From Chelatococcus sp. HY11 (GTDB taxonomy: Bacteria > Pseudomonadota > Alphaproteobacteria > Rhizobiales > Beijerinckiaceae), in NCBI RefSeq assembly GCF_018398335.1, contig NZ_JAHBRX010000001.1:3650001-3714000 (forward strand): a stretch of DNA of 64,000 bases, written 5' to 3'. The notes under the pieces were generated by a model. The model saw nothing but the letters and a program-made list of their open reading frames with translations, was not told where the DNA came from and searched no databases. The position numbers and the translations under genes were made by a program. Below, piece by piece: positions 45,719 through 54,777 of this stretch. Each line of letters opens with the position of its first letter. The stretch's first letter is position 1.

Positions 45719-46528
45719 TTAAAGCCAATAGACGATGCGCGCCCGGAAACGGGCGAACAGCGGCGCCGCGATGAGCGTCAGCACGGCGATGACGACGAAG
45801 GCGCTCGCGTAGGTCGCGAGGCCGGGGATGCGGCCGTGCAAAGGCTCGGCCACGATGCGCAGGAAGACCGCGAACGGGTTGAAGCCCACGATATACCAGG
45901 CGGCCGCGCCCATCTGGTCCACCCGCCACATCACCGGCGTCATGAAGAACGCGATCTGCAGCAGGTTCTGGATGATTTGAGGGAGATCGCGAAAGCGTGT
46001 CGACAGGATCCCGATGATCATCGCGGACAGGAAGGCCGCCACCATCATCAGCACCAGGCCGGGGATAGCGAGCAGCATGGCTGGACTCGGCACGACCAGG
46101 AAGCAGATCCAGACTATGGGTATGATGATGAGATTGTGGGCAAAGGCGATGAGGTTGCGCACGAGAATGCGCAGGATGAAGACGGTTTTAGGCATCGCCT
46201 CCTGGCGCAGGTAGACCGAGGCCTGCACGAAGGCGAGCGTCGCTTCGTTGACGATGCCGGCGATCAGCGTCCACACGACCATATTGACAGCCAGGAACGG
46301 CAGATACTCGCGAACGGGCTGGTTGAACAGGAAGGCGTAGACGATGCCGATGCCTGCGACAAAAATGCCCATGCTCAGCGTGATCCAAAACTGTCCGAAT
46401 TTGGATCGCTTGTAACGCTGGCGAATATCGCTGAAGCCGAGCAGCACCCAAACGTGCCAGGCGGTGATACCGCGCACGACATCGTTCAGCATAAGCCGCC
46501 AGTCGCGACGTGTCGGGCTCAAGGGCAT
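45719..46528 (-). CDS. Polysaccharide ABC exporter permease, Wzm type
   Basis: A 269-residue ABC-2-type permease with six transmembrane helices. It has the family start (LLGFSDIRQRYKRSKFGQFW) and the conserved helix-loop FFMTPVMWRVDQMG. ATG 46528 was chosen; a TTG lies at 46558. Together with the Wzt-type ATPase it would export a lipid-linked polysaccharide. No glycosyltransferases adjoin it; the sugar genes at 19.9-23.8 kb are the nearest candidates in the window. Confidence 0.92.
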   Translation of the reverse strand: MPLSPTRRDWRLMLNDVVRGITAWHVWVLLGFSDIRQRYKRSKFGQFWITLSMGIFVAGIGIVYAFLFNQPVREYLPFLAVNMVVWTLIAGIVNEATLAFVQASVYLRQEAMPKTVFILRILVRNLIAFAHNLIIIPIVWICFLVVPSPAMLLAIPGLVLMMVAAFLSAMIIGILSTRFRDLPQIIQNLLQIAFFMTPVMWRVDQMGAAAWYIVGFNPFAVFLRIVAEPLHGRIPGLATYASAFVVIAVLTLIAAPLFARFRARIVYWL

Positions 46529-46999
46529 GGGTGGTTTCTCGGATTCGGGTCTCGACAAGGAAAAAATAAGGCCGGTGGCGAAAGCTCCAACAAACCCAGG
46601 TCAGGTCATTAGCTTCCGTCTCCGCTAGGCCCCGCGGCATCGAGGGGCAGAACGCTGGCAGCCCGCCTTGCCGAGCCCGTCCCGCTCGGCAGCCGCAGGG
46701 GCGGGTGGGCACCGATGCGTCCGGCCAGCCTGTTCGGCTGTCTAGCGAAGGCGGAGATGAGGGTCAAGGCAACTGCGGCCCGCGATAAGCGACAGTGGGG
46801 ATGACGAAAAGGCGGATGCGGCTCTCCTTGGCCATTCTCCTGTGCGATGGCCCCGCTGTCGTGTCCGGTGATCAAATGGGCTTGTCAGGATGAGCCTGCC
46901 AGTGTTCTTAAGCGGCCTGCGGATCGAGCGATCGATCATGAGGCGGTGGAAGCACCGTGGCGGGCAGCAGGGCGACGCGCCGGGATGATGGAGAGAGTG
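46529..46999. other. Gap between Wzm gene and pyrE
   Basis: A 471-base region between divergent genes. It contains a perfect 8-base-stem hairpin (TGCCGAGC/GCTCGGCA, 46669-46691) with no T-run. No tRNA, riboswitch or convincing frame was recognised; pyrE and Wzm promoters are expected here. Confidence 0.45.
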
Positions 47000-47707
47000 A
47001 TGGTGAAAGCAGCCTCGTTGGTAGACAGACAAACGATCGCCCACCAGACCGCCCGCATGATGCTCGAGGTCAAGGCTATTCATTTCAACGCCGAGAAGCC
47101 GTTCATCTTCACGTCCGGTTGGGCGAGCCCGGTCTATACCGACTGCCGCAAGCTGATTTCGTATCCGCGCCTGCGCGCCGGGCTGATGGATTTCGCCGCG
47201 ACCACCATCCTGCGCGACATCGGCTACGAATCGATCGATTGTGTGGCGGGCGGCGAGACCGCCGGCATTCCCTTCGCCGCCTGGATCGCCGATCGGCTCA
47301 TGCTGCCGATGCAATACATCCGCAAGAAGCCGAAGGGCTTCGGCCGCAACGCCCAGATCGAGGGCGAGGTCGTGGAAGGCGCACGGACGCTTCTGGTCGA
47401 GGACCTGGCGACTGACGGCGGCAGCAAGGTGACCTTCGCGGATGCCATCCGCAACGCGGGCCAGACGGTCGACCACTGCTTCGTGCTCTTCTTCTACGAT
47501 ATATTCCCGACGGCTCGCGCTGATCTGAAGGCCATCGGCCTCGATCTCCATGCGCTCGTGACATGGTGGGACGTGCTGGAGGTCGCGAAGGCGAGCGGTC
47601 ATTTCGACGCCGGTGTTTTGGCTGAGGTTGAAGCTTTCCTCAAGCAGCCGACCCAATGGTCCGCCGCCCACGGTGGCAAATCCGAGTTTGGTGGGCCGAA
47701 GAGCTGA
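47000..47707 (+). CDS. pyrE: Orotate phosphoribosyltransferase
   Basis: A 235-residue enzyme joining orotate and PRPP to give OMP in pyrimidine synthesis. ATG 47000 has GGAGAGA 4-10 bases upstream, so the longer frame from 46847 was rejected. Diagnostic sections are [20 protein letters not shown] and the PRPP-binding loop [16 protein letters not shown], in which the usual DDVxTTG reads EDLATDG, as in the alphaproteobacterial subgroup. pyrD lies 9 kb away. Confidence 0.95.
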   Translation: MVKAASLVDRQTIAHQTARMMLEVKAIHFNAEKPFIFTSGWASPVYTDCRKLISYPRLRAGLMDFAATTILRDIGYESIDCVAGGETAGIPFAAWIADRLMLPMQYIRKKPKGFGRNAQIEGEVVEGARTLLVEDLATDGGSKVTFADAIRNAGQTVDHCFVLFFYDIFPTARADLKAIGLDLHALVTWWDVLEVAKASGHFDAGVLAEVEAFLKQPTQWSAAHGGKSEFGGPKS

Positions 47708-47849
47708 GCGGCAGCTCGAATAGGGGCGGCTTTGCGCCAGAATGCTGCGCCGGCTGAAAACTGTTCGCGGAAGCCCGTGCCGGGCATTCCGGGACGACCC
47801 CTAGCTTGGCCGGGATTCAATCAGCACGGTTTGCCGGCAGCCCATAAGC

Positions 47850-47868
47850 GCCTCTCAAGAGGCTTTCT
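47850..47868 (+). terminator. pyrE terminator candidate
   Basis: GCCTCT-CA-AGAGGC (47850-47863) is followed by TTTCTCTCT, a short stem with a pyrimidine-rich tail, 142 bases after the pyrE stop. Confidence 0.55.
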
Positions 47869-47936
47869 CTCTGAAGCCGTATGGGTTCAGGATCCGCACG
47901 GCGACATATAAGTCGTTTCGGCTTGTTCGTCTTAAA

Positions 47937-47968
47937 GCGCTGAACTCGGCAAGACCTGAGTTCAGCGC
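47937..47968. terminator. Strong inverted repeat between convergent genes
   Basis: A perfect 11-base stem (GCGCTGAACTC/GAGTTCAGCGC) with a 10-base loop, flanked by AAA on the left and CGTTT on the right. It is placed to act on transcripts from both sides. Confidence 0.5.
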
Positions 47969-48089
47969 CGTTTGCGGGATGCCCGGGGGGCAGGCATCAA
48001 TCTCGCTAGAGGCGCTGGACGACGGCTGGATCAGGCCGCGCCGGCAACCTGCGGACCCGACGCGGCTGCGCTTCTGTCGGCTTTGCCAG

Positions 48090-48332
48090 TCAGGTCATTT
48101 CAGGCTCTAGTCGCTCCGCCGGTGCGCTCACCGCCAAAAGGAGATCAATCAGGCGCCGCACCCGGCGGGTGGCTGACGGGTATAGGGTCGCCTGGTTTGC
48201 GTGATCGTCCAAATGCGCCATTGCCTCGGCGAGTTCGGCCGCGCTTGCGCCGGTTCCGATCATTTCAGAGGCGATCATATCGTCTACCGTGCCAACGAGC
48301 GTGTCGATGTCACGTCGTGATATGCCAGTCAT
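48090..48332 (-). CDS. Small hypothetical protein
   Basis: An 80-residue, mostly helical cytoplasmic protein with no recognised domain. GGGAGAAG lies 5-12 bases before ATG 48332, a strong ribosome-binding site that supports translation. It is acidic at both ends with a basic patch (SATRRVRRLIDLLL). No signal or membrane segment is seen. It converges toward pyrE. Confidence 0.65.
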   Translation of the reverse strand: MTGISRRDIDTLVGTVDDMIASEMIGTGASAAELAEAMAHLDDHANQATLYPSATRRVRRLIDLLLAVSAPAERLEPEMT

Positions 48333-48700
48333 TCAACTTCTCCCGCGCCTTTTCCATGGCGTAGAACCTTTTGCATGACAAGTGTTACGATGATCCTAGG
48401 GGCTGAAGGTCACGCATCTACTTATTTTCTTATCAATATTAGAGAATGACGTCATAAAACCTTATTATTCAGTCCTGTTTACGATGGTGACGAATGCCGG
48501 AATCACGATCATGATTCGTGCCTCATCATACAGATTTCGAGATGTTATTCTAATCGTGCGATGTCTATGCCTGTTCAGGGCTGTGGGTTATGCGCCCCGC
48601 CGGGCGGGTGAAGATGCTGAAAATGCTCGCATAAGAGGGCGTCGCCCACTATCTTGCGGGAGTGGTCCGCGACCACATGATCAATAAGGATCCTTGCGTC
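48333..48700. other. AT-rich gap between two small genes
   Basis: A 368-base divergent gap. The stretch 48420-48560 is markedly AT-rich against the GC-rich background and contains short palindromes (TGACGTCA near 48448; CACGATCATGATTCGTG near 48505). It may hold promoters or a small RNA; nothing specific was recognised. Confidence 0.45.
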
Positions 48701-48883
48701 ATGGCTTCGTCCGAACCCGTCGCCGGGCCGACCGAAACACCTTCCGACAGCCGTCGGCTGATTGTCGGGCTGTCTGCGGTGGCGGCCGTGCTGACGCTTT
48801 TCGCGGGAGTGATGCTGTGGGCCAGTCAGGGTGACGGTGTTTTCCTCGCCTGGATAACGACAGCGGTCGCTGGCTGCTTTTGA
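48701..48883 (+). CDS. Small single-pass membrane protein ending in Cys-Phe
   Basis: A 60-residue protein. A polar N-terminus is followed by one transmembrane helix (LIVGLSAVAAVLTLFAGVML) and the ending WITTAVAGCF. Short membrane proteins with a C-terminal CF are frequent in Hyphomicrobiales, although their function is unknown. AAGGA precedes the ATG by about 11 bases. It is upstream of and on the same strand as the SCO gene, 285 bases apart. Confidence 0.55.
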   Translation: MASSEPVAGPTETPSDSRRLIVGLSAVAAVLTLFAGVMLWASQGDGVFLAWITTAVAGCF

Positions 48884-49026
48884 CGTTGGTCGTTTGCGCC
48901 CATTTCGGGGCGGGCGTCAGTTACCGTTCATAGCAAATGACGTTTTCGCGAGGCGACCATCTGCCGCCTTCTCCTGCCGGGCCGGTGCCGGCTATAGCGA
49001 TGCTGCCGACGCCCCCCGCCCGCCTG

Positions 49027-49073
49027 GTCCACGAGGGTTCCTGGTCCACGAGGGTTTATAGTCCACGAGGGAT
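49027..49073. repeat. Three direct repeats with a 17-base period
   Basis: GTCCACGAGGGTT occurs at 49027 and 49044 and as GTCCACGAGGGAT at 49061, each exactly 17 bases apart, ending about 95 bases before the SCO start. It could be a tandem protein-binding array or a slippage product. Confidence 0.7.
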
Positions 49074-49168
49074 TGGCTTGGGAAAGTCGGTCCGGATGGC
49101 ATCTCCGAGGAGATGTCGGCTCCGGAGCACAGGGATCGCCTTCGGGTAGCGTAACGGGAGCAACGCAT

Positions 49169-49762
49169 ATGAATCATGACCGCCTTCGGCGTCTGGCGCT
49201 CCCTCTCGCAGCTTTCCTCTTCAGCGTTATCGTGCTCGGCATCGCGATCGTCTCGCTGGTTGATTTTCGCCGCGATGAACCGGTGATATCCTCCGTTGGA
49301 GGGCCATTCACCCTGACCGCGCAGGATGGACGCACCGTTACGAACAAGGACTTCCTCGGCGCGCCGTTCCTGGTATTCTTCGGCTTCACCCATTGCCCCG
49401 ATGTCTGTCCGACGACGCTGTTCGAGGCCTCCGAACTTCTCAGGGCCGCGGGGCCACAGGGCGACAAGCTGCGCGTTCTGTTCGTCACGGTGGATCCCGA
49501 GCGGGACACGCCCGAGGTGCTGAAAAGCTATCTCGGGGCGTTCGACCCACGCATCATCGGGCTGTCCGGTTCACCCGAGGCAATCGCGGCGGTGCTCAAG
49601 TCCTACAAGGTCTATGCGCGCAAGGTGCCGACAAGCGACGGATACACCATGGATCACACGGCCATGGTGTATCTGATGGATGCCAAGGGGCGCTTCGTGA
49701 ACGGCTTTGATCTCAAGCGCGCGCCGGACGTCGCGGCGAAAGATCTTTTGGGCTACCTGTAA
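49169..49762 (+). CDS. SCO1/SenC-family copper chaperone
   Basis: A 197-residue membrane-anchored thioredoxin-fold protein. A signal-anchor helix (LALPLAAFLFSVIVLGIAIV) is followed by the copper motif CPDVC (about residue 78) in GFTHCPDVCPTTLFEAS, and the distal histidine in TMDHTAMVYL. Such proteins deliver copper to cytochrome c oxidase subunit II or act in periplasmic redox control. GGGAG precedes ATG 49169. Its last 50 bases overlap the converging glycosyltransferase gene. Confidence 0.93.
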   Translation: MNHDRLRRLALPLAAFLFSVIVLGIAIVSLVDFRRDEPVISSVGGPFTLTAQDGRTVTNKDFLGAPFLVFFGFTHCPDVCPTTLFEASELLRAAGPQGDKLRVLFVTVDPERDTPEVLKSYLGAFDPRIIGLSGSPEAIAAVLKSYKVYARKVPTSDGYTMDHTAMVYLMDAKGRFVNGFDLKRAPDVAAKDLLGYL

Positions 49763-51704
49763 TCTGGAGGCTGTGGCGCCGGGCGGACAGTCCGTGCTCC
49801 GTCTTGTTCCAGTTGAATGGGGAAGTGACGAGGCCGACGAGGCCGCGCCACGAGGCCACCGACACCAGGACGTAGTAGAAGGGCAGCAGCGGCACATAGA
49901 GCATCAACCTCCACGGGCCGCGCCGGGCGATGCCGATGATGGGCGGCAGCAGCATCGAAACGAAGCCTGCCGTGAAGACCACGAGCGCAAGCGCCGCAAA
50001 ACCGGCGTCCGCGATCGAGGAAACCGCGATATTCCCGCCATTCAGCACGAGCCTCGCCGCGATGATCAGGGCGAGTGTAGCGAATAGCGGATAGGCCAAC
50101 GCGGTTGCGACCGTGCCGAAGGCCATCGTCACGACGCCGAGCGAACCGGCTCCGCCGAGTGTCCTCACGGTATTGAGCGGGGCGCGGCTGTGGGTGATGC
50201 AGACCTGCATCCATCCCTTCATCCAGCGTGCGCGCTGGCGCATCCAGGCGCCGAGGTGCATCGGAGCCTCCTCAAGGGTCGCCGATGGCAGATCGGCGAC
50301 GTCGTAGCCGCGACACGCCAGCCTGACGCCAAGGTCGGCATCTTCCGTCACGTTCCAGGCATCCCAGCCCTTGATGTCGCGCAGTACCTCCGTCCGGAAG
50401 TGGTTGGAGGTGCCGCCGAGCGGCACCGGCAGGCCATAGCTGGCGAGGCCTGGATTGATGACGTCGAACAGCGCCATGTATTCGATCGCGAACAGGGAGG
50501 CGAGCAGGCCATCCCTGAAGTTGTCGATGACGAGACGCGCCTGGAGGCAGGCCACGGAGCGGGGCATGCGCGCGAAAGTCTCCACGGCCAGGCGTAGCTG
50601 GTCGCGATCCGGCACATCCTCGGCGTCGTAGACGACGACGAATTCTCCGCGCGCGAGCGGCAGGGCGACGTTCAGCGCCCGTGGCTTCGTCCGGGGCTGC
50701 CCTGACGGGGCGATGATGACCTCGATGAAATTCGGCATCTCCATGGACCGGACAGCGGCGCGCATGGGCTCGTCGTCTTCTTCCAGCACAAGCTTGATAT
50801 CGAGCTTGGCCGCCGGGTAGTCGAGGTTCTGTAGAGCGCTGACGATCTGGCCCAGCACGCGTGTCTCGCGAAACAGGGGCACGATGATGGTGTAGGCCGG
50901 CAGGTGTTCATCGCTGTGCGGCTGATCGCCGTGGTGATCATCGCGGTGCCATTCCTGGCCCCAGGCGCGTGAAACCTTGCGGCGGGGGCGGACTGGCACC
51001 CGCTCGAGGCAGCAGGCCAACCTGACCGTGATCATGGCCAGGAAGATAAGGCTGATCAGACCAACGATGACTTGCTGCACTTGAAGCGGCGCCAGCGTCG
51101 CCAGAAAGCTCGCCGCGCCCACGGCCGTGGCGACGGAGACGATCTGTGCCTTTGTCGCGCCGTCGCGTGCGGAGAGGGCAGGGTCTTCATCGGGCAATTC
51201 GTGGGCCGCGCGGCGCGCGATGCGGGCGGCGGATGCCGCCATGACGCGTTCGGCGAGGCGTCGCGGTGCGATCAATGCCACACCCTGCCGCGCGAGCTTG
51301 GGCCCCCGCAGAAGCAACTCCTGCACCGCGCTGCCGCGCGGGGCGATCGCGAAGGCGAGGCGACGCCGGTTGGGCTGCAGCGCCACGATCCCCGAGCGAA
51401 TTCCCAGGTCGTAGGGTGCGTGCGGACACACCGCTATATCGGCCGGCAAAAGCGGCACGCCTGTCTCCGCGGCCAGGGCGCGGTAAAAGGCATCCTCGTC
51501 GATGAAGCCCAGGGCCAGCAGGGACTCGGACGGTGTGACACCCCACAGAAGCGCGTAACGCTTTGCTTTGATGAGTTGCGGAACGGTCACCCCATGTGCC
51601 GCCAGAAAGGCGATCTCGGGTGGCAAGGGCTCATCGTCGCCCTGCGGTGACCACCGATAACGCAACAACCAGCCTTCCCCGCTGGCATTGCTGCCCCGAT
51701 GCAT
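49713..51704 (-). CDS. Processive family 2 glycosyltransferase with MshEN-like N-terminus
   Basis: A 663-residue inner-membrane glycosyltransferase. Residues about 40-160 resemble the GspE-N/MshEN domain (LLWGVTPSESLLALGFIDED), which binds cyclic di-GMP in some proteins. Two helices follow, then a His/Asp-rich linker (HRDDHHGDQPHSDEH), then a GT2 domain with acidic residues in VYDAEDVPDRDQL, TEDADLGVRL and the QRARW motif of processive synthases. C-terminal helices form the channel. It probably makes an exopolysaccharide. It starts divergently from a binding-protein gene and overlaps the SCO gene by 50 bases. Confidence 0.88.
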   Translation of the reverse strand: MHRGSNASGEGWLLRYRWSPQGDDEPLPPEIAFLAAHGVTVPQLIKAKRYALLWGVTPSESLLALGFIDEDAFYRALAAETGVPLLPADIAVCPHAPYDLGIRSGIVALQPNRRRLAFAIAPRGSAVQELLLRGPKLARQGVALIAPRRLAERVMAASAARIARRAAHELPDEDPALSARDGATKAQIVSVATAVGAASFLATLAPLQVQQVIVGLISLIFLAMITVRLACCLERVPVRPRRKVSRAWGQEWHRDDHHGDQPHSDEHLPAYTIIVPLFRETRVLGQIVSALQNLDYPAAKLDIKLVLEEDDEPMRAAVRSMEMPNFIEVIIAPSGQPRTKPRALNVALPLARGEFVVVYDAEDVPDRDQLRLAVETFARMPRSVACLQARLVIDNFRDGLLASLFAIEYMALFDVINPGLASYGLPVPLGGTSNHFRTEVLRDIKGWDAWNVTEDADLGVRLACRGYDVADLPSATLEEAPMHLGAWMRQRARWMKGWMQVCITHSRAPLNTVRTLGGAGSLGVVTMAFGTVATALAYPLFATLALIIAARLVLNGGNIAVSSIADAGFAALALVVFTAGFVSMLLPPIIGIARRGPWRLMLYVPLLPFYYVLVSVASWRGLVGLVTSPFNWNKTEHGLSARRHSLQITGSPKDLSPRRPARA

Positions 51705-51822
51705 AGTTTTCCCCCAAATTGTCCCCGGGGCGCATTGTGCTAGAAGTTTAGCAAGGATTGCGAGTCAAATCCGACTCATTCCATGGTCGAATAGACGCTG
51801 GCCATCCGATGCCTGGAACAGA

Positions 51823-52737
51823 ATGAAGCCCTTGCCGTCCCGTATTGTCCGGATCATTCGGTCGCATTGGCCGCGCTCGGCGGTTGCCGCCATCCTGTCG
51901 ATCATCCTCACCATTGCCTCGGGCGCGGGGACGTCTTTGGCGCAGGACGGGCGGCCGCGCGGGGCCTCGGACGAGGTTGCCGTGCCGAATTTCTGGAATC
52001 GCCAGAATCCTCCGAACAAGCCGGATCTGACTGGCCTGCGGGTCATCCGGTTTCTCACGGATGATCTATACCCCCCCTTGCATTTCTCGGATGCGGAAGG
52101 CCTGCCGACGGGCTTTTCGGTGGATCTGGCGCGTGCGGTCTGCGACGTGTTGCAGGTCGCCTGCACCATCCAGGTGCGGCGTTTCGATACGCTTCTCGAC
52201 TCGCTCGCCGAAAGTCGCGGCGATGCCATCGCCGCCGCCATCCCCATCCGGGAGGGGCTGCGCCAGCGCTTCGCGGTGACGACGCCCTACTACCGGACGC
52301 CCGCTCGTTTTGTGGCGCGGGGGGGCGGCGATCTGCCGGAGCCGACTGTGGAAACGATCGTCGGGCGCACGGTCGGTGTCGTGGAGCAGTCAGCCCACCG
52401 CGCCTATCTCAAGGCGGCCTTTCCGGGCGCGAAAGTCGAGACCTTCATCAACCTCGGCCTGGCACAGGATGCCCTGCGTGACGGCAAGGTGGACTATGTC
52501 TTCGCCGATGGGCTGAGCATGGCGCTCTGGCTGAACGGGAGCGATGCCGCGGGCTGCTGCCGGTTCAGTGGCGGGCCTTATACCGAGAGCCGGTATTTTG
52601 GCGAGGGCGTTGGCTTCATCACCCGGCGGGACGACCCCATCCTGCGCCAGGCCCTTGACTATGGCCTGCAGAAGGTATGGGAGGATGGCACCTATGCGGA
52701 GCTTTACCTGCGGTACTTTCCGGTGAGTTTCTACTGA
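51823..52737 (+). CDS. Periplasmic binding protein, amino-acid type (SBP_bac_3)
   Basis: A 304-residue protein with a signal-anchor-like N-terminus (SAVAAILSIILTIASGAGTS) and an SBP_bac_3 fold: RVIRFLTDDLYPPLHFSDAE, FSVDLARAVCDVLQ, and a C-terminal KVWEDGTYAELYLRYF. ATG 51823 has GGAA upstream. No ABC permease is linked. It is divergent from the glycosyltransferase gene, so it could be a sensor-type binding protein rather than a transporter component. Ligand unknown. Confidence 0.85.
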   Translation: MKPLPSRIVRIIRSHWPRSAVAAILSIILTIASGAGTSLAQDGRPRGASDEVAVPNFWNRQNPPNKPDLTGLRVIRFLTDDLYPPLHFSDAEGLPTGFSVDLARAVCDVLQVACTIQVRRFDTLLDSLAESRGDAIAAAIPIREGLRQRFAVTTPYYRTPARFVARGGGDLPEPTVETIVGRTVGVVEQSAHRAYLKAAFPGAKVETFINLGLAQDALRDGKVDYVFADGLSMALWLNGSDAAGCCRFSGGPYTESRYFGEGVGFITRRDDPILRQALDYGLQKVWEDGTYAELYLRYFPVSFY

Positions 52738-52742
52738 GGCAT

Positions 52743-52785
52743 GCCAGGCGGATCCCATCGCGGATCCCGTCTTGGATCCCCTGGC
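52743..52785. repeat. GGATCCC triple repeat within inverted ends
   Basis: GGATCCC recurs at 52750, 52762 and 52774 with a strict 12-base period. The set is bracketed by GCCAGG (52743) and CCTGGC (52780). It lies just after the SBP_bac_3 stop. Confidence 0.55.
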
Positions 52786-52990
52786 CTTCCCCCAAGGGCT
52801 CGGCCGCTGATCGGTCGCGCAGCCGTATCTTGCGCGCTATCCTCTTGTTCGGGCAACGCATTTCACCAGAAACCGCGTGCACTTTAGCTGTCGATGTTCT
52901 AGTGTCCGCCGCGTTTGCATCAGATTGGCCCCTGTCGAGCCTCTGGTGGCAGACCCTTTCGACACCCTGAAAACCTGAAAGTTTGAGTTC

Positions 52991-54706
52991 ATGACGACCC
53001 CCCTCGCGCTCGATCGCGGCGTTATCGATGCGGCCCACGCATCGCAGGCCTGGCCTTTTGAAGAGGCCCGCAAGCTCGTTGCACGCCTGGAACGCTCGGG
53101 GAAAAAATCGGTGCTGTTCGAGACCGGCTATGGCCCCTCGGGTTTGCCGCATATCGGCACCTTTGGCGAGGTGGCGCGCACCTCGATGGTGCGCCATGCC
53201 TTCCGTGTCCTGACCGAGGACAAGATCCCGACCCGCCTCGTCGCCTTTTCCGACGACATGGACGGCCTGCGCAAGGTTCCCGACAATATCCCGAACAAGG
53301 AGCAGACGGCTGCCTATCTCGGCAAGCCGTTGACTGAGGTGCCGGACCCGTTCGGCACGCATCCGAGCTTCGGGCAGCACAACAACGCGCGGCTGCGCGC
53401 CTTTCTCGACGCTTTCGGCTTCGAGTATTCCTTCCAGTCGGCGACCGAGACGTACAAGTCTGGCGTGTTCGATGCCACGCTCAAGCTGGTGCTGGAGCGC
53501 TACGACGCGATCATGGCCATCATGCTGCCGAGCCTCCGGGCCGAGCGGGCGCAAAGCTATTCGCCTTTTCTGCCTATCCATCCCAGGACCGGCATCGTCA
53601 TGCAGGTGCCTCTCGATGAGATAAGGGCGGACACAGGCACCATCGTGTGGCGCGATCCGGAGACCGGCGAGCGGTTTGAGACGCCGGTGACCGGCGGCCA
53701 TGTCAAACTGCAGTGGAAGCCGGACTGGGCGATGCGTTGGGTCGCGCTCGGCGTTGACTATGAAATGGCCGGCAAGGATCTGATCGATTCCGTCAAGCTG
53801 TCCGGCCAGATCGCGCGCGCGCTCGGCGCGGTGCCGCCGGATGGCTTCAACTACGAGCTTTTCCTGGACGAGAAGGGCCAGAAGATCTCGAAGTCCAAGG
53901 GCAACGGCCTCACGATCGAGGAATGGCTGTCCTACGGCATGCCGGAGAGCCTTGCGCTCTTCATGTATTCCAAGCCGCGTGAGGCGAAGCGGCTCTATTT
54001 CGACGTCATCCCACGGCAAGTGGATGAATATGCGGCCCATCTCGCCGCTTATCAGAAGCAGGCGGAGCCGCAGCGGCTCTCGAATCCAGTCTGGCATATC
54101 CATGCCGGAAAGCCGCCGGAGCCGGAGACCGTTGCCGCGGCCGGTGACAACAGCGGGCGCAGCCAGCTCTCCTTCGCGCTGCTTCTCAATATCGTGGCGG
54201 TGGCGAATGCCGAGAGCAAGGACATGCTCTGGGGCTATATCCGCCGCTATGCGCCGGGTGTCGGCCCGGATACGCATCCGCGGCTCGATGCGCTCGTCGG
54301 CTACGCCATCCGCTATTTCCAGGATTTCGTGAAGCCGGCGAAGACCTATCGCATGCCGGACGACGGGGAGAGGGCCGCGCTCGAGGCGCTCTCGGCGGCG
54401 CTTTCGGTGCTTCCAGCGGATGCATCAGCCGAGAAGATCCAGGAAGTTCTCTATGACGTGGCGCGGCCCATCCCGCGCTATCAGGACTTGAACGCCAAGA
54501 ACGCGACGCCCGAGCGGCCCGGCGTGTCCAACGCCTGGTTCAACACGATCTACCAGATCCTGCTGGGCGAGGAGCGCGGGCCGCGCTTTGGATCCTTCGT
54601 GGCCGTCTACGGCATCCCGGAAACGCGCGCGCTCATCGCCAAGGCGCTGAACGGCGAGCTCATCGCCGAGCATCAGGCCTTCCTGGCTGCCCGCGGAGCC
54701 GCCTGA
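52991..54706 (+). CDS. lysK: Lysyl-tRNA synthetase, class I
   Basis: A 571-residue class I lysyl-tRNA synthetase, the archaeal-type enzyme that many alphaproteobacteria use instead of class II LysS. The HIGH-type motif is LPHIGTF (about residue 53) and the KMSKS-type motif is KISKSKGNG (about residue 298). The C-terminal helical anticodon-binding region is complete. Charges tRNA-Lys. It converges on the S24-type gene. Confidence 0.95.
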   Translation: MTTPLALDRGVIDAAHASQAWPFEEARKLVARLERSGKKSVLFETGYGPSGLPHIGTFGEVARTSMVRHAFRVLTEDKIPTRLVAFSDDMDGLRKVPDNIPNKEQTAAYLGKPLTEVPDPFGTHPSFGQHNNARLRAFLDAFGFEYSFQSATETYKSGVFDATLKLVLERYDAIMAIMLPSLRAERAQSYSPFLPIHPRTGIVMQVPLDEIRADTGTIVWRDPETGERFETPVTGGHVKLQWKPDWAMRWVALGVDYEMAGKDLIDSVKLSGQIARALGAVPPDGFNYELFLDEKGQKISKSKGNGLTIEEWLSYGMPESLALFMYSKPREAKRLYFDVIPRQVDEYAAHLAAYQKQAEPQRLSNPVWHIHAGKPPEPETVAAAGDNSGRSQLSFALLLNIVAVANAESKDMLWGYIRRYAPGVGPDTHPRLDALVGYAIRYFQDFVKPAKTYRMPDDGERAALEALSAALSVLPADASAEKIQEVLYDVARPIPRYQDLNAKNATPERPGVSNAWFNTIYQILLGEERGPRFGSFVAVYGIPETRALIAKALNGELIAEHQAFLAARGAA

Positions 54707-54718
54707 AGACAAGATTGG

Positions 54719-54749
54719 CGAGCGGCGGCCGTGAAAGGCGCGCCGCTCG
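54719..54749. terminator. Hairpin between lysK and S24-type gene
   Basis: An 8-base inverted repeat (CGAGCGGC/GCCGCTCG) with a 15-base loop lies 12 bases after the lysK stop, between convergent genes. There is no T-run. Confidence 0.4.
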
Positions 54750-54777
54750 AAGGGCGCGCCGCTTGCCTTGATTGCTC

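Larger units (their letters stand above)
47708..48089. other. Gap after pyrE with two hairpins
   Basis: A 382-base space between pyrE and a converging small gene. It contains two hairpins, annotated separately at 47850-47868 and 47937-47968. No coding frame was supported. Confidence 0.5.

Noticed and set aside
48884-48950. Frameshifted extension of the 60-residue membrane protein
   Set aside because: A hydrophobic stretch exists in another frame after the stop, but the AGCF ending fits the usual form of such small proteins, so a frameshift is not needed.
49027-49073. CRISPR-like array
   Set aside because: Only three 13-base repeats with 4-base spacers; no cas genes. It is a short tandem repeat.
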